25,119 bases of DNA, from contig HF990810.1 of NCBI GenBank assembly GCA_000436255.1, positions 712 through 25,830 of the forward strand, read 5' to 3'. Position 1 is the stretch's first letter. Each line of letters opens with the position of its first letter. The translations under genes were made by a program, and so were the position numbers. Shown here one piece after another: positions 8,375 to 15,855 of the stretch. This DNA is from Clostridium sp. CAG:1193. Its GTDB lineage: Bacteria; Bacillota_I; Bacilli_A; RF39; UBA660. The notes under the pieces were generated by a model. The model made no database searches. It saw only the letters and a program-made list of their open reading frames with translations, and was not told where the DNA came from.

Positions 8375-8726
8375 AGTTATTTTTTTTACTTATACCAATC
8401 ATACTTCCAAATACACATATAGCAAGTAACATTATATAATAAATTATATTTTTAATATTAAATGTATTTCTTGCTATAATGGAAACTAATATAATTATAA
8501 GTATTGCTATCACACCTATTTTAAGACCATTTAACCATCCTTTTTTTTCTGAATTTTTACCTACTATAACTCCACCAATAAACATTGATATTGCTGGTAT
8601 AATAAACTTTAATATAGTGAAAAATGTACCTTTAAATAATCCAATATAATTTAGTATTGTAACAAGGAATGTAAGCGTTATAATTAAGCTAAATATATAA
8701 CCTAAAGATTTTAAATATTTTTTCAT
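8373..8726 (-). CDS. TIGR04086 (YrzE-like) small membrane protein
   Basis: 117 residues with four predicted hydrophobic helices. The order of features fits the TIGR04086/YrzE family of Firmicutes: a short basic N-terminus, then a G-G-x-x-x-G-K segment (FIGGVIVGKNSEKKGWLNGL, about 50-70), and a C-terminal GSMIGISKK. The family is of unknown function and occurs mainly in spore-forming Firmicutes. The start at 8726 is chosen because AGGAGG (8731-8736) lies 4 bases upstream; a longer in-frame extension to 8780 would run across this site. The gene is convergent with the 240-residue gene and divergent from the DUF421 gene. An extracytoplasmic-sigma-like CATACAAA sits 22 bases upstream on the minus strand but is only a partial match. 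Confidence 0.75.
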   Translation of the reverse strand: MKKYLKSLGYIFSLIITLTFLVTILNYIGLFKGTFFTILKFIIPAISMFIGGVIVGKNSEKKGWLNGLKIGVIAILIIILVSIIARNTFNIKNIIYYIMLLAICVFGSMIGISKKNN

Positions 8727-8782
8727 GTGACCTCCTATAACATAATATTTGTATGAATAATAAATTATGAATGTGTTCAAAA

Positions 8783-8788
8783 TATAAT
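8783..8788 (+). promoter_or_regulatory. -10 element unusually close to the DUF421 start
   Basis: TATAAT at 8783-8788 ends only 10 bases before ATG 8799, and the GGTG ribosome binding site is at 8789-8792. If this is the real -10, transcription would start near 8795, past the ribosome binding site. Confidence 0.45.
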
Positions 8789-8798
8789 GGTGATAATA

Positions 8799-9425
8799 AT
8801 GACTGCAATGATTTTTAGAACGCTATTTTTTTATTTTCTAATATTAGTATTATTTAGAATAATGGGTAAAAGAGAAGTAGGTGAATTAGGTATTACTGAT
8901 TTAATAGTGTCTGTTTTAATTGCAGAATTTGTATCTATTTCAATAGAAAATACTGATGAACCATTAATTATGACTATAATTCCTATGTTTATAATAGTAC
9001 TACTTCAAATAGTATTTTCGTATTTTTCAATGAAAAGTTTTAAATTTAGAAGTTTAATAGATTCAAAGCCTTCATTAATAATAAAAGATGGAAAAATAAA
9101 TTTTAAGGAAATGGAAAGGCAAAGATATAATTTAGATGATTTACTTACTCAAATTAGAGATAAGGGTATTAAATCACTTGATGAGATTGAGTATGCTGTT
9201 TTAGAAAATAATGGTAAGTTAAGTACATTTTTATATGAAGATAAAAAGGTATATCCGATGCCTTTAATACTAGATGGAGTAATACAATATGAAACACTTA
9301 ATGATATAAATAAAAATAAAGAATGGTTAATGAAAATACTTAAAAGTGAGAATGTTAATTTAGATAAAGTGTTTTATGCATTTTATAAAAATAATAAATG
9401 TTTCATTATAAGAAAAAACAATTGA
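8799..9425 (+). CDS. DUF421 (YetF-like) membrane protein
   Basis: 208 residues: about three N-terminal membrane helices (to ~75), then a cytoplasmic domain. The family signature is plain: FRIMGKREVGELGITDLIVS near the N-terminus, SKPSLIIKDGKINFKEM in the linker, and the soluble-domain core LDDLLTQIRDKGIKSLDEIE followed by YAVLENNGKLSTF. DUF421/YetF proteins in Bacillus are linked to spore or stress membrane functions, but their biochemical role is not established. ATG 8799 is preferred, with GGTG 6 bases upstream; an upstream in-frame ATG at 8787 overlaps the candidate -10 element and is unlikely. It reads divergently from the YrzE-like gene and is followed 46 bases later by the DUF1292 gene. 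Confidence 0.88.
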   Translation: MTAMIFRTLFFYFLILVLFRIMGKREVGELGITDLIVSVLIAEFVSISIENTDEPLIMTIIPMFIIVLLQIVFSYFSMKSFKFRSLIDSKPSLIIKDGKINFKEMERQRYNLDDLLTQIRDKGIKSLDEIEYAVLENNGKLSTFLYEDKKVYPMPLILDGVIQYETLNDINKNKEWLMKILKSENVNLDKVFYAFYKNNKCFIIRKNN

Positions 9426-9471
9426 AACAAAATGTTTTATGTGCTATAGTCATATAGGAGGTATGTTATTT

Positions 9472-9810
9472 ATGGATGAAATGACTAGTAGAGTTAAATT
9501 TGAAGGAGATAATGGAGAATCTTTTGAAATGATAGTTTTAAAAGAATTTGATTATAAAAAAAGAAGATTTGCAGTATTAATGGAAGATGGTTGTAATTGT
9601 CATTGCGATGATGATTCTTGTACATGTAATCATGAGGGTAAAGAAGATAAATGTACTTGTGATGAGTGTGATTGTGATGATAATGGTTTATATATTTTAG
9701 AAGTTGCAATGGATGAATATGGAAACGAAGTATTTAAACCAATTGAAGATGAAAAATTATTTGATGAAGTAATAGAAAAAGCTGATAAGGTATTATATGA
9801 AACAAACTAG
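9472..9810 (+). CDS. DUF1292 family protein with cysteine-rich insert
   Basis: 112 residues, acidic. The frame RVKFEGDNGESFEMIVLKEF...FAVLME...GLYILEVAMDEYGNEVFKPIED...LFDEVIEKADKVL matches the DUF1292 (YrzB-like) pattern: a small beta-sheet protein of unknown function, usually encoded near alaS and the Holliday-junction resolvase gene. Here that context is absent. In the middle (about 42-65) is an insert with nine cysteines, mostly as CxC pairs, mixed with Asp, Glu and His, which suggests metal binding. AGGAGG (9456-9461) lies 10 bases from ATG 9472; the earlier in-frame ATG 9463 is only one base from it. The stop lies inside the terminator stem. Confidence 0.82.
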   Translation: MDEMTSRVKFEGDNGESFEMIVLKEFDYKKRRFAVLMEDGCNCHCDDDSCTCNHEGKEDKCTCDECDCDDNGLYILEVAMDEYGNEVFKPIEDEKLFDEVIEKADKVLYETN

Positions 9811-9831
9811 AACTATCTAGTTTGTTTCTTT
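9800..9831 (+). terminator. Terminator containing the DUF1292 stop codon
   Basis: A perfect 12-bp stem (9800-9811 with 9816-9827), an ACTA loop and a CTTT tail. The stop TAG (9808-9810) is in the left arm. Confidence 0.88.
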
Positions 9832-9880
9832 ATAAAATATATTTTTTTCTTTTAAATATCTTTAATAAAATTTAATTATG

Positions 9881-9889
9881 TGATAAAAT
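9881..9889 (+). promoter_or_regulatory. Probable extended -10 promoter of the T7SS operon
   Basis: TGATAAAAT: a TG at 9881-9882, then TAAAAT at 9884-9889, with a poor -35 (TTTAAT, 9861-9866) 17 bases upstream. TATTAT at 9891-9896 is an alternative. The start codon GTG follows at 9920. Confidence 0.4.
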
Positions 9890-9919
9890 CTATTATAGAA
9901 TAATATAGGTGGTGATATA

Positions 9920-12900
9920 GTGAGGATATCTTTAATTAAAAAGAATGAAATAAAATCTTTTGTTTTGCCACCACAAATACATGGTAATTATTGGATTGTT
10001 GATAAGACAGATGATGGTAAAGAAAGAAACTTTGTTAATATAGTTGCTACGGATGATGATAAATGGGAAATGTTAAGTAACTATGAAGTTAGTGTATATG
10101 ATGGTGCGACTTATGTTAATTCAGTTATTTTATCTATGAATAAATTTTATACTTTAAAAGTAGATAAAGAAGAAGATACACTTCTTTATGTATCAGAAGT
10201 TTATGATAAAAATACTTTTCAATTAATGATAAAAAAAGAAAGCGATGTTGTAATTGGAAGTGATGCATCTAGTCAAATTTGTTGTAAAACAGCATTTATG
10301 GCCCCTATGCATGCTAGATTAACATATAAAAGTAATACATGGGTTATAAATGCAGTGTCTTTAAATGATGCTATATATGTTAATAATGAAAGAACTAATT
10401 CAAGAAAATTAAATAACGGGGATGTAATATTTATTGCAGGACTTAAAATTATTATTGTTAGAAATACAATAATAGTTAATAATATAGAAAATATAAGAGT
10501 AGATGCAAATACATTTGCAGAAGCAAGATTTCCAAAACAAGTAGCAAAAGAATTTAAAGAAAATGATGAAGATATAGTTTTATATAAAGATAACGATTAC
10601 TTTTTTAAAGCACCTAGATTTAGAAGTAGTAATGAAAAAGTAGTTTTACAAATAGATGCAGCACCACAACAAGAAAAAGAAAATAAAACACCGCTTATAT
10701 ATACACTTGGCCCAATGATTACAATGGGTATGACATCATTAATGTCTGCTTTTACTGCAATTAATAGTGTAGTAATTGGTGGTAGATCATTCGCACAAGC
10801 ACTTCCATCAATAATTATTGCAACTGCAATGCTTGCTACTATGATAATTTGGCCATTGCTAACTAAAAGATATCAAAATAAGCAAAGAAAAGCATACCAA
10901 AAATATAGAGTAGAAAAATATACACAGTATATTGAATCAAAAAGAGCATTTGTAAGAGAAGTAATGAAAAATCAAATGCAATCATTATTAGAAAGTTTTC
11001 CACCGCTAGATGAACTTAAGAAAACAATTTTATATAAGAAAACAAATTTATGGGAAAGAGAAATAGATGAAGATGATTTTCTTAAAGTAAGACTAGGTAC
11101 TGGAACTATACCTGTTAATATGGATATAAAATATCCAGAAGAACATTTTACACTTGAAGAAAATGATTTAAAAGGAATTTTAGATAATTTAGTAAATGAT
11201 TCAAAAGATTTAGAAAACGTGCCTATAACTATATCATTTACACAAAAATATATATCAGCAATAATTGGTGAATATCCTGTAATTAGTCAAATAACTTATG
11301 GATTAATATTACAGCTTATTACATATCACAGTTATGATGATTTAAAATTAGTATTCTTTACAAGTGAAGAAAACGAGAAAAAGTGGGAATTTGCTAAAGT
11401 GTTGCCACATGCTTGGAGCGATGATAAACAAATAAGATTTTTTGCAACTGGAGCAGATGATATGAAACAAGTTTCATCATACTTAGAAAGCGAATTTCAA
11501 GCAAGAAGTTTCAAAGACAGTGATCCAAATAGTACTCGTAGTTATGATTATAGATATAATAAACCATATTATTTTATAATAATTGATGATTTTAAAACAG
11601 CAAGAGATATTGAGATAATAAAAGATGTATTAGATAGTAAATCTAATGTAGGTTTTTCAATATTTATACTTAATGATAAATTAACTAATTTACCTAATGA
11701 ATGTATGGATTTTATTTGTATTGGTCATAATAATAGATCTGTTATATTTGAAGGAGAATTAGTTACTAATAAGCAAAAGAAATTCGTTGCAGATTTAGAT
11801 CCTACATTAAATTTATATGATTACGCATTAAGACTTGCTAATATACCAATAGATACTTCAAAAGATGAACAAGCATTTCCAAAAGCAATTAGTTTCCTTG
11901 AAATGTATAATGTTGGTAAGGTTGAACAATTAAACTCATTTAATAGATGGGAAGTAAATGTACCACTTAATAGTCTTCAAGCGCCTATTGGTGTAGATAA
12001 ACAAGGTAATTTATTTAAACTTGATTTACACGAAAAGTTTCATGGACCTCATGGTTTAATAGCAGGTATGACAGGTAGTGGTAAAAGTGAACTTATTATT
12101 ACTTATATATTGTCACTTGCAGTTAATTATCATCCAAATGAAGTATCATTTATAATAATTGACTATAAAGGTGGTGGAGTAGCAGGTGCTTTTGAAAATA
12201 AAGAAACTGGTATAAAACTTCCTCATATCGCAGGAACTATAACAAACTTAGATACGGTTGAAATGAATAGATCATTAGTATCTATAGAAAGTGAATTAAG
12301 AAGAAGACAAAAAGCATTTAATAAAGCAAGAGAATTATCTAATGAAAGTACAATTGATATTTATAAATATCAAAAATTATATAGAAGTGGTGTAGTAGAA
12401 GAACCAATATCACATTTATTTATAATATGTGATGAGTTTGCTGAATTAAAATTACAACAACCAGAATTTATGGATCAACTTATAAGTACTGCACGTATTG
12501 GACGTAGTTTAGGTGTACACTTAATTTTAGCTACACAAAAACCAAGTGGTATAGTAGATGATCAAATTTGGAGTAATAGTAGATTTAGAATATGCTTAAA
12601 AGTTGGAGAAAAGCAAGATAGTATGGATATGATAAAATGTCCAGATGCAGCACTTTTAAAGAATGTTGGTAGATTTTATTTACAAGTTGGTTATAATGAA
12701 TTTTTTGCAGAAGGTTTATCTGCATGGTGTGGAGCGCAATATATTCCAACAGATAAATTAAGAAGAAAAAAAGATGCTTCTATTAACTTTATTGATAATA
12801 TCGGGTATGTTACAAAAAGTGTTGATGATGATAAGAAAACATCTGGAATTAACCTTGGTGAACAGTTAAGTAATATCATAAAATATTTAATAGATGTTGC

Positions 12901-14548
12901 AAATGAACAAAATATTAAAGTAAGACAATTATGGTTAGATAGAATACCTAATATTATATATGTAGATGATTTAAGTAAAAAATACTTATATAAATCACAA
13001 GAATATATAATTAATCCAATAATTGGTGAATATGATGATCCGTCTAACCAAAGACAAGAATTATTAACAATGAATTTATCATATGGTGGAAATGCAATTA
13101 TATATGGTGCATCTGGAAGTGGTAAAACAACACTTATTAGCAGTTTGATATATTCAACAATACTAAAACATTCAGCAGAAGAAGTAAATTTCTATATAAT
13201 GGACTTTGGGTCAGAAATGTTTAGAATATTCTTAGACGCTCCTCAAGTAGGTGATGTACTTTTAGTTAATGATGTAGAAAAAGTAGTAAACTTATTTAAA
13301 ATGCTAAACTCTATAATTGCAGAAAGAAAGAAGAAATTCGTAGATTATAATGGAGACTTTAATTTCTATAATAAAAAATCTAGAAGTAAACTTCCTTTAA
13401 TAGTAGTTATATTAAATAACTATGAGGCATTCCAAGAGAATTATGAAAAATATGAAGATATACTACTACAATTAACAAGGGAAGGCCCAAAATATGGAAT
13501 AACATTTGTAGTATCTGTAAATAGTGTTAATGGAATGCGTTATAGATTAAAACAAAACTTTAAACAAGAATTTGTACTTCAAATGAATGATGATACTGAT
13601 TATGTTACAATATTAGGAAATACTAATAAAGTATATCCATCACATAATTTGGGTAGAGGATTAATAAAACTTGATAAAGTTTATGAATTTCAAGCAGCAT
13701 ATCCATATGTTCCAGAACAAGTATCAGAATACTTAGCTATAATTTGTTCAAAATTAAAGAAAACATCATTCATATTTGCAGAAAGAGTAGCAATACTTCC
13801 AGAAGTAGTAACAAAAGAAGAAATTAATTACAAATTAAAAGGTCTTGAAGCAGTACCAATAGGAATAGATAAAAACACTTTAAATGTTATGTCATGGGAT
13901 TTTAAAAATAACTTTACAACAACAATATCAGCATTAGAATTTGATAATATGGATTACTTTATTAAACCATTTATTTCACAATTTGGACAAATAGATAATG
14001 CCACAGTACTTGTACTTGATGCGATAAAACAATTAGATGGTATAAATTCACATAAAAATATTTTCTATTATGATAAAGACTTTAATAATGTTATCAATTC
14101 ATTAAATGAAAATGTAAAAAAACAACATGAAGTATATACAAAAAATAACTATAATAAAGATATATTAAAAAATGTTAAACCAGCCGTATGTATTATAATT
14201 GGTATAAATTCTTTATTAATGAAATTAACTGGAGATGCTAAAACAAACTATAATACATTAATAGAAAATGCCAATATAGTGCAAACAATTAAATTTATTT
14301 TTATAGATACTATTGATGTATTTAAGAAAATAGAGTATGATAATTGGTATAAGGGTGTTGCTAAAAATAGTGAAGGTATTTGGTTAGGTAATGGTATTGC
14401 TAATCAATATACATTAAAAATTTCTAGAATAACTAAAGAGTTACAAGATGATATACCAAATGGTTTTGGATATGTTGTAAAGCGTGGAATGCCAACTCTT
14501 ACAAAATTCTTAACTGAAGGTAGTTATGAAGGTGATAATTATGAATAA
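9920..14548 (+). CDS. essC: Type VII secretion motor ATPase EssC (FtsK/SpoIIIE family)
   Basis: 1542 residues, the length and layout of Firmicutes EssC, the membrane ATPase that drives export of WXG100/LXG proteins. An N-terminal FHA-like region (about 100-180, with VVIGSD and NGDVIFIAG) is followed by two membrane helices (about 258-280 and 290-312). Three FtsK-like ATPase domains come next. Domain 1 has Walker A GMTGSGKS (K722) and Walker B IICDEFAEL (D838-E839). Domain 2 has Walker A GASGSGKTT (K1069) but ILNNYEAF (N1166-N1167) where an acidic Walker B would be. Domain 3 (from about 1305) has no Walker A. The start is GTG behind GGTGGTG. It is first in an operon with yukD and two esx genes; yukD overlaps its last 8 bases. 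Confidence 0.95.
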   Translation: MRISLIKKNEIKSFVLPPQIHGNYWIVDKTDDGKERNFVNIVATDDDKWEMLSNYEVSVYDGATYVNSVILSMNKFYTLKVDKEEDTLLYVSEVYDKNTFQLMIKKESDVVIGSDASSQICCKTAFMAPMHARLTYKSNTWVINAVSLNDAIYVNNERTNSRKLNNGDVIFIAGLKIIIVRNTIIVNNIENIRVDANTFAEARFPKQVAKEFKENDEDIVLYKDNDYFFKAPRFRSSNEKVVLQIDAAPQQEKENKTPLIYTLGPMITMGMTSLMSAFTAINSVVIGGRSFAQALPSIIIATAMLATMIIWPLLTKRYQNKQRKAYQKYRVEKYTQYIESKRAFVREVMKNQMQSLLESFPPLDELKKTILYKKTNLWEREIDEDDFLKVRLGTGTIPVNMDIKYPEEHFTLEENDLKGILDNLVNDSKDLENVPITISFTQKYISAIIGEYPVISQITYGLILQLITYHSYDDLKLVFFTSEENEKKWEFAKVLPHAWSDDKQIRFFATGADDMKQVSSYLESEFQARSFKDSDPNSTRSYDYRYNKPYYFIIIDDFKTARDIEIIKDVLDSKSNVGFSIFILNDKLTNLPNECMDFICIGHNNRSVIFEGELVTNKQKKFVADLDPTLNLYDYALRLANIPIDTSKDEQAFPKAISFLEMYNVGKVEQLNSFNRWEVNVPLNSLQAPIGVDKQGNLFKLDLHEKFHGPHGLIAGMTGSGKSELIITYILSLAVNYHPNEVSFIIIDYKGGGVAGAFENKETGIKLPHIAGTITNLDTVEMNRSLVSIESELRRRQKAFNKARELSNESTIDIYKYQKLYRSGVVEEPISHLFIICDEFAELKLQQPEFMDQLISTARIGRSLGVHLILATQKPSGIVDDQIWSNSRFRICLKVGEKQDSMDMIKCPDAALLKNVGRFYLQVGYNEFFAEGLSAWCGAQYIPTDKLRRKKDASINFIDNIGYVTKSVDDDKKTSGINLGEQLSNIIKYLIDVANEQNIKVRQLWLDRIPNIIYVDDLSKKYLYKSQEYIINPIIGEYDDPSNQRQELLTMNLSYGGNAIIYGASGSGKTTLISSLIYSTILKHSAEEVNFYIMDFGSEMFRIFLDAPQVGDVLLVNDVEKVVNLFKMLNSIIAERKKKFVDYNGDFNFYNKKSRSKLPLIVVILNNYEAFQENYEKYEDILLQLTREGPKYGITFVVSVNSVNGMRYRLKQNFKQEFVLQMNDDTDYVTILGNTNKVYPSHNLGRGLIKLDKVYEFQAAYPYVPEQVSEYLAIICSKLKKTSFIFAERVAILPEVVTKEEINYKLKGLEAVPIGIDKNTLNVMSWDFKNNFTTTISALEFDNMDYFIKPFISQFGQIDNATVLVLDAIKQLDGINSHKNIFYYDKDFNNVINSLNENVKKQHEVYTKNNYNKDILKNVKPAVCIIIGINSLLMKLTGDAKTNYNTLIENANIVQTIKFIFIDTIDVFKKIEYDNWYKGVAKNSEGIWLGNGIANQYTLKISRITKELQDDIPNGFGYVVKRGMPTLTKFLTEGSYEGDNYE

Positions 14549-14795
14549 TAAAGTATTAGTAGAAGTAATTGTACCTTTAATAGAAGAAAGGTATGAAGTA
14601 TATATACCAGTAAATAGAAGAATATCATCAGTAATTAAGTTATTAGAAAAAGCTATAAAAGAATCAACAAATGGTTATTATCCGGCTAAAGAAGGATCGG
14701 TAATAATAGATGAGACTACAGGTAATGTTTACGATATAAATATTACTGTAAAAGAATCAAAGATAATTAATGGTTCTAAAATAATATTAATATAG
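14541..14795 (+). CDS. YukD/EsaB-like ubiquitin-fold protein
   Basis: 84 residues. YukD (EsaB in Staphylococcus) is a small ubiquitin-like cytosolic component needed for type VII secretion. The strand order and the central PVNRRISSVIKLLEKAIKE helix fit that fold, and the end IINGSKIILI is typical. Position between essC and the esx genes supports the call more than the weakly conserved sequence does. ATG 14541 is preferred, with GGTG ten bases upstream; the longer in-frame option from 14526 adds five residues and would lie across the ribosome binding site. The start overlaps the essC stop by 8 bases, so the two are probably translationally coupled. Confidence 0.8.
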   Translation: MNNKVLVEVIVPLIEERYEVYIPVNRRISSVIKLLEKAIKESTNGYYPAKEGSVIIDETTGNVYDINITVKESKIINGSKIILI

Positions 14796-14811
14796 GAAAG
14801 GTGGTGAAGGT

Positions 14812-15102
14812 ATGAATATATCAGCAGATACAAGTGCGTTAAGAACACTAGGAAATGAAGTGCTAGCAAACGCAGGTGAATACCAAAGTGAAGTAAACAC
14901 TATATATAGAGAAGTTGAAAACTTAGGTGCAAATTGGCAAGGTGCAGACAACCAAGAATACGTAAATAAAGTAAATGAATATAAAGAGGCTATTGAAGCA
15001 CTAGGAAAAGCAATAGGAAACTATGGACAATTCTTAGTAGACACTGCAGCAAATATAGAAAGAGTACAAGAAGAAGTAAGAAGTAGCGCAGGAAGATTAT
15101 AA
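14812..15102 (+). CDS. WXG100 protein (EsxA-like), canonical WxG
   Basis: 96 residues, the standard WXG100 size: two helices joined by a turn with W42-Q43-G44 (NWQGADNQEY). WXG100 proteins are exported by the EssC machine as helical-hairpin dimers and can act as effectors or as partners of larger substrates. No C-terminal YxxxD/E export signal is seen in this one, whereas the next protein carries one. AAAGGTGGTG lies close before ATG 14812. The coding sequence is richer in A-ending codons such as GCA and CTA than its neighbours, as in highly expressed genes. It is followed by the second esx after 12 bases. Confidence 0.92.
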   Translation: MNISADTSALRTLGNEVLANAGEYQSEVNTIYREVENLGANWQGADNQEYVNKVNEYKEAIEALGKAIGNYGQFLVDTAANIERVQEEVRSSAGRL

Positions 15103-15114
15103 TAGGAGGAAATA

Positions 15115-15420
15115 ATGATAGAGAAGATAAGTTACGAACAAGTAATGGCAACATCAGCTTCACTAAGTGCATCATCAAAAAAGATGAGAGAAATACTTTC
15201 AGAAGTAGAACAAAAAATGCAAAGAGTGAATACTGAAGACACATGGAAAAGTGCAGCAGCAGAAGAATTATATGCAAAATTTAAATCATTAGCAGCTAAA
15301 TTTGAATCATTCTACACAGCAATAGAAGGATATTCAAGATTCTTAAGTAATACTGTAGAAACATATAAAGCTGCAGATGCTGCTATTGCAGGAAAAGCTG
15401 ATGAATTACTAAATAGTTAA
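15115..15420 (+). CDS. WXG100-family protein with W-K-S turn and YxxxD signal
   Basis: 101 residues with the same helical-hairpin layout. The turn reads W44-K45-S46 (TWKSAAAEELY), so the Gly of WxG is replaced by Ser. Near the C-terminus YKAAD (Y84 to D88) matches the YxxxD/E secretion signal of type VII substrates. The contrast with its neighbour, canonical turn but no signal, suggests the two may form a heterodimer in which this partner is recognised by EssC. That is inference from known Esx pairs. AGGAGG sits 5 bases before ATG 15115. It is the last gene of the operon, and a good terminator follows at 15441. Confidence 0.88.
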   Translation: MIEKISYEQVMATSASLSASSKKMREILSEVEQKMQRVNTEDTWKSAAAEELYAKFKSLAAKFESFYTAIEGYSRFLSNTVETYKAADAAIAGKADELLNS

Positions 15421-15440
15421 TATATATACTATAATAAACG

Positions 15441-15463
15441 GAATGCAAATATGCATTCTTTTT
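15441..15463 (+). terminator. Terminator of the T7SS operon
   Basis: A 7-bp stem (15441-15447 with 15452-15458), an AATA loop and T5. An apparent ORF starting at 15443 begins inside this hairpin and so is not expressed as drawn. Confidence 0.85.
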
Positions 15464-15481
15464 GCTTTGTCAATAATTGTA

Positions 15482-15733
15482 AACTTGACAAGTGAGATAG
15501 ATGATAAGAAGGTAGTTGCAATTGCAGATAATGCATTTACATCAAGAGGAGTAGCACCAACCAATATAAGTAATACTAAGAAAGTAGAAACATCCTATTT
15601 ATATATTGACAATAAAACACTAATTCATAAATTGAAGATTACTATTAAAGGTTTAGGAATAACTTCAGTAGTGATACCAAATACTGTTAAAAGCATAGGT
15701 GCAGATGCATTTTTTGGCAATAAAAATATTTGA
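15482..15733 (+). pseudogene. Remnant of a BspA-like LRR_5 surface protein
   Basis: The frame encodes a piece that looks like one or two LRR_5 (BspA-like leucine-rich repeat) units: DKKVVAIADNAF, then GLGITSVVIPNTVKSIGAD followed by AFFGN. Intact members carry many such repeats plus a signal peptide; here there is neither. No ribosome binding site or credible start precedes it, the only upstream Met codon is inside the terminator, and the frame stops at TGA 15731 where the rplU promoter begins. The repeat type differs from the DUF285 units at 3-467, so it is not a displaced piece of that gene. Most likely a decayed or inserted fragment. Confidence 0.6.
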
Positions 15734-15758
15734 CTTAATCATAAAAATATGGTATTAT
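15730..15758 (+). promoter_or_regulatory. Strong promoter of the rplU-prp-rpmA operon
   Basis: TTGACT (15730-15735), a 17-bp spacer and TATTAT (15753-15758), with an upstream TG at 15750-15751 giving an extended -10. The best promoter match in the window; the -35 overlaps the TGA of the LRR_5 remnant. Confidence 0.85.
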
Positions 15759-15762
15759 CTAA

Positions 15763-15840
15763 ACGTTTGTAAGACCTCGGTCTTTCAACCACTCTGAATA
15801 GGTTTTAAACGTAAGTACCTTAAAGGTGAGTCTATTGTAT
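15763..15840 (+). promoter_or_regulatory. L21 leader (ribosomal protein autoregulatory RNA)
   Basis: The 5' leader of rplU resembles the Firmicutes L21_leader element in position and in its conserved AGACCTCGG and AGGTTTTAAACGTA stretches. A long-range stem pairs 15763-15768 with 15807-15812 and 15774-15777 with 15800-15803. A small local hairpin 15771-15775/15780-15784 with a CTCG loop overlaps it and would compete. A second short hairpin ACCT/AGGT spans 15817-15827. Such leaders are thought to let L21 control its own operon; the switch here is inferred from the pairing. Confidence 0.75.
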
Positions 15841-15855
15841 AAAGGAGGTAATAAA

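Noticed and set aside
8727..8780. Longer start for the YrzE-like minus-strand gene
   Set aside because: The extra 18 residues span the AGGAGG at 8731-8736, which is ideally placed for the start at 8726.
9415..9438. Terminator between the DUF421 and DUF1292 genes
   Set aside because: Only a 6-bp A-T-rich stem with a 12-base loop and no T run; the two genes are more likely co-transcribed or use an unseen promoter.
15114..15277. Leucine-rich minus-strand ORF across the esx genes, and similar antisense ORFs at 7418-7684, 9494-9709, 12691-12879, 16774-17007, 18607-18984 and 22144-22440
   Set aside because: All lie opposite well-supported genes, lack ribosome binding sites and have the low-complexity composition expected of shadow frames in AT-rich DNA.
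15443..15733. A 96-residue ORF starting at ATG 15443 as a real gene
   Set aside because: Its start codon lies in the stem of the T7SS operon terminator, there is no ribosome binding site, and the product is a partial LRR_5 fragment; called a remnant from about 15482 instead.
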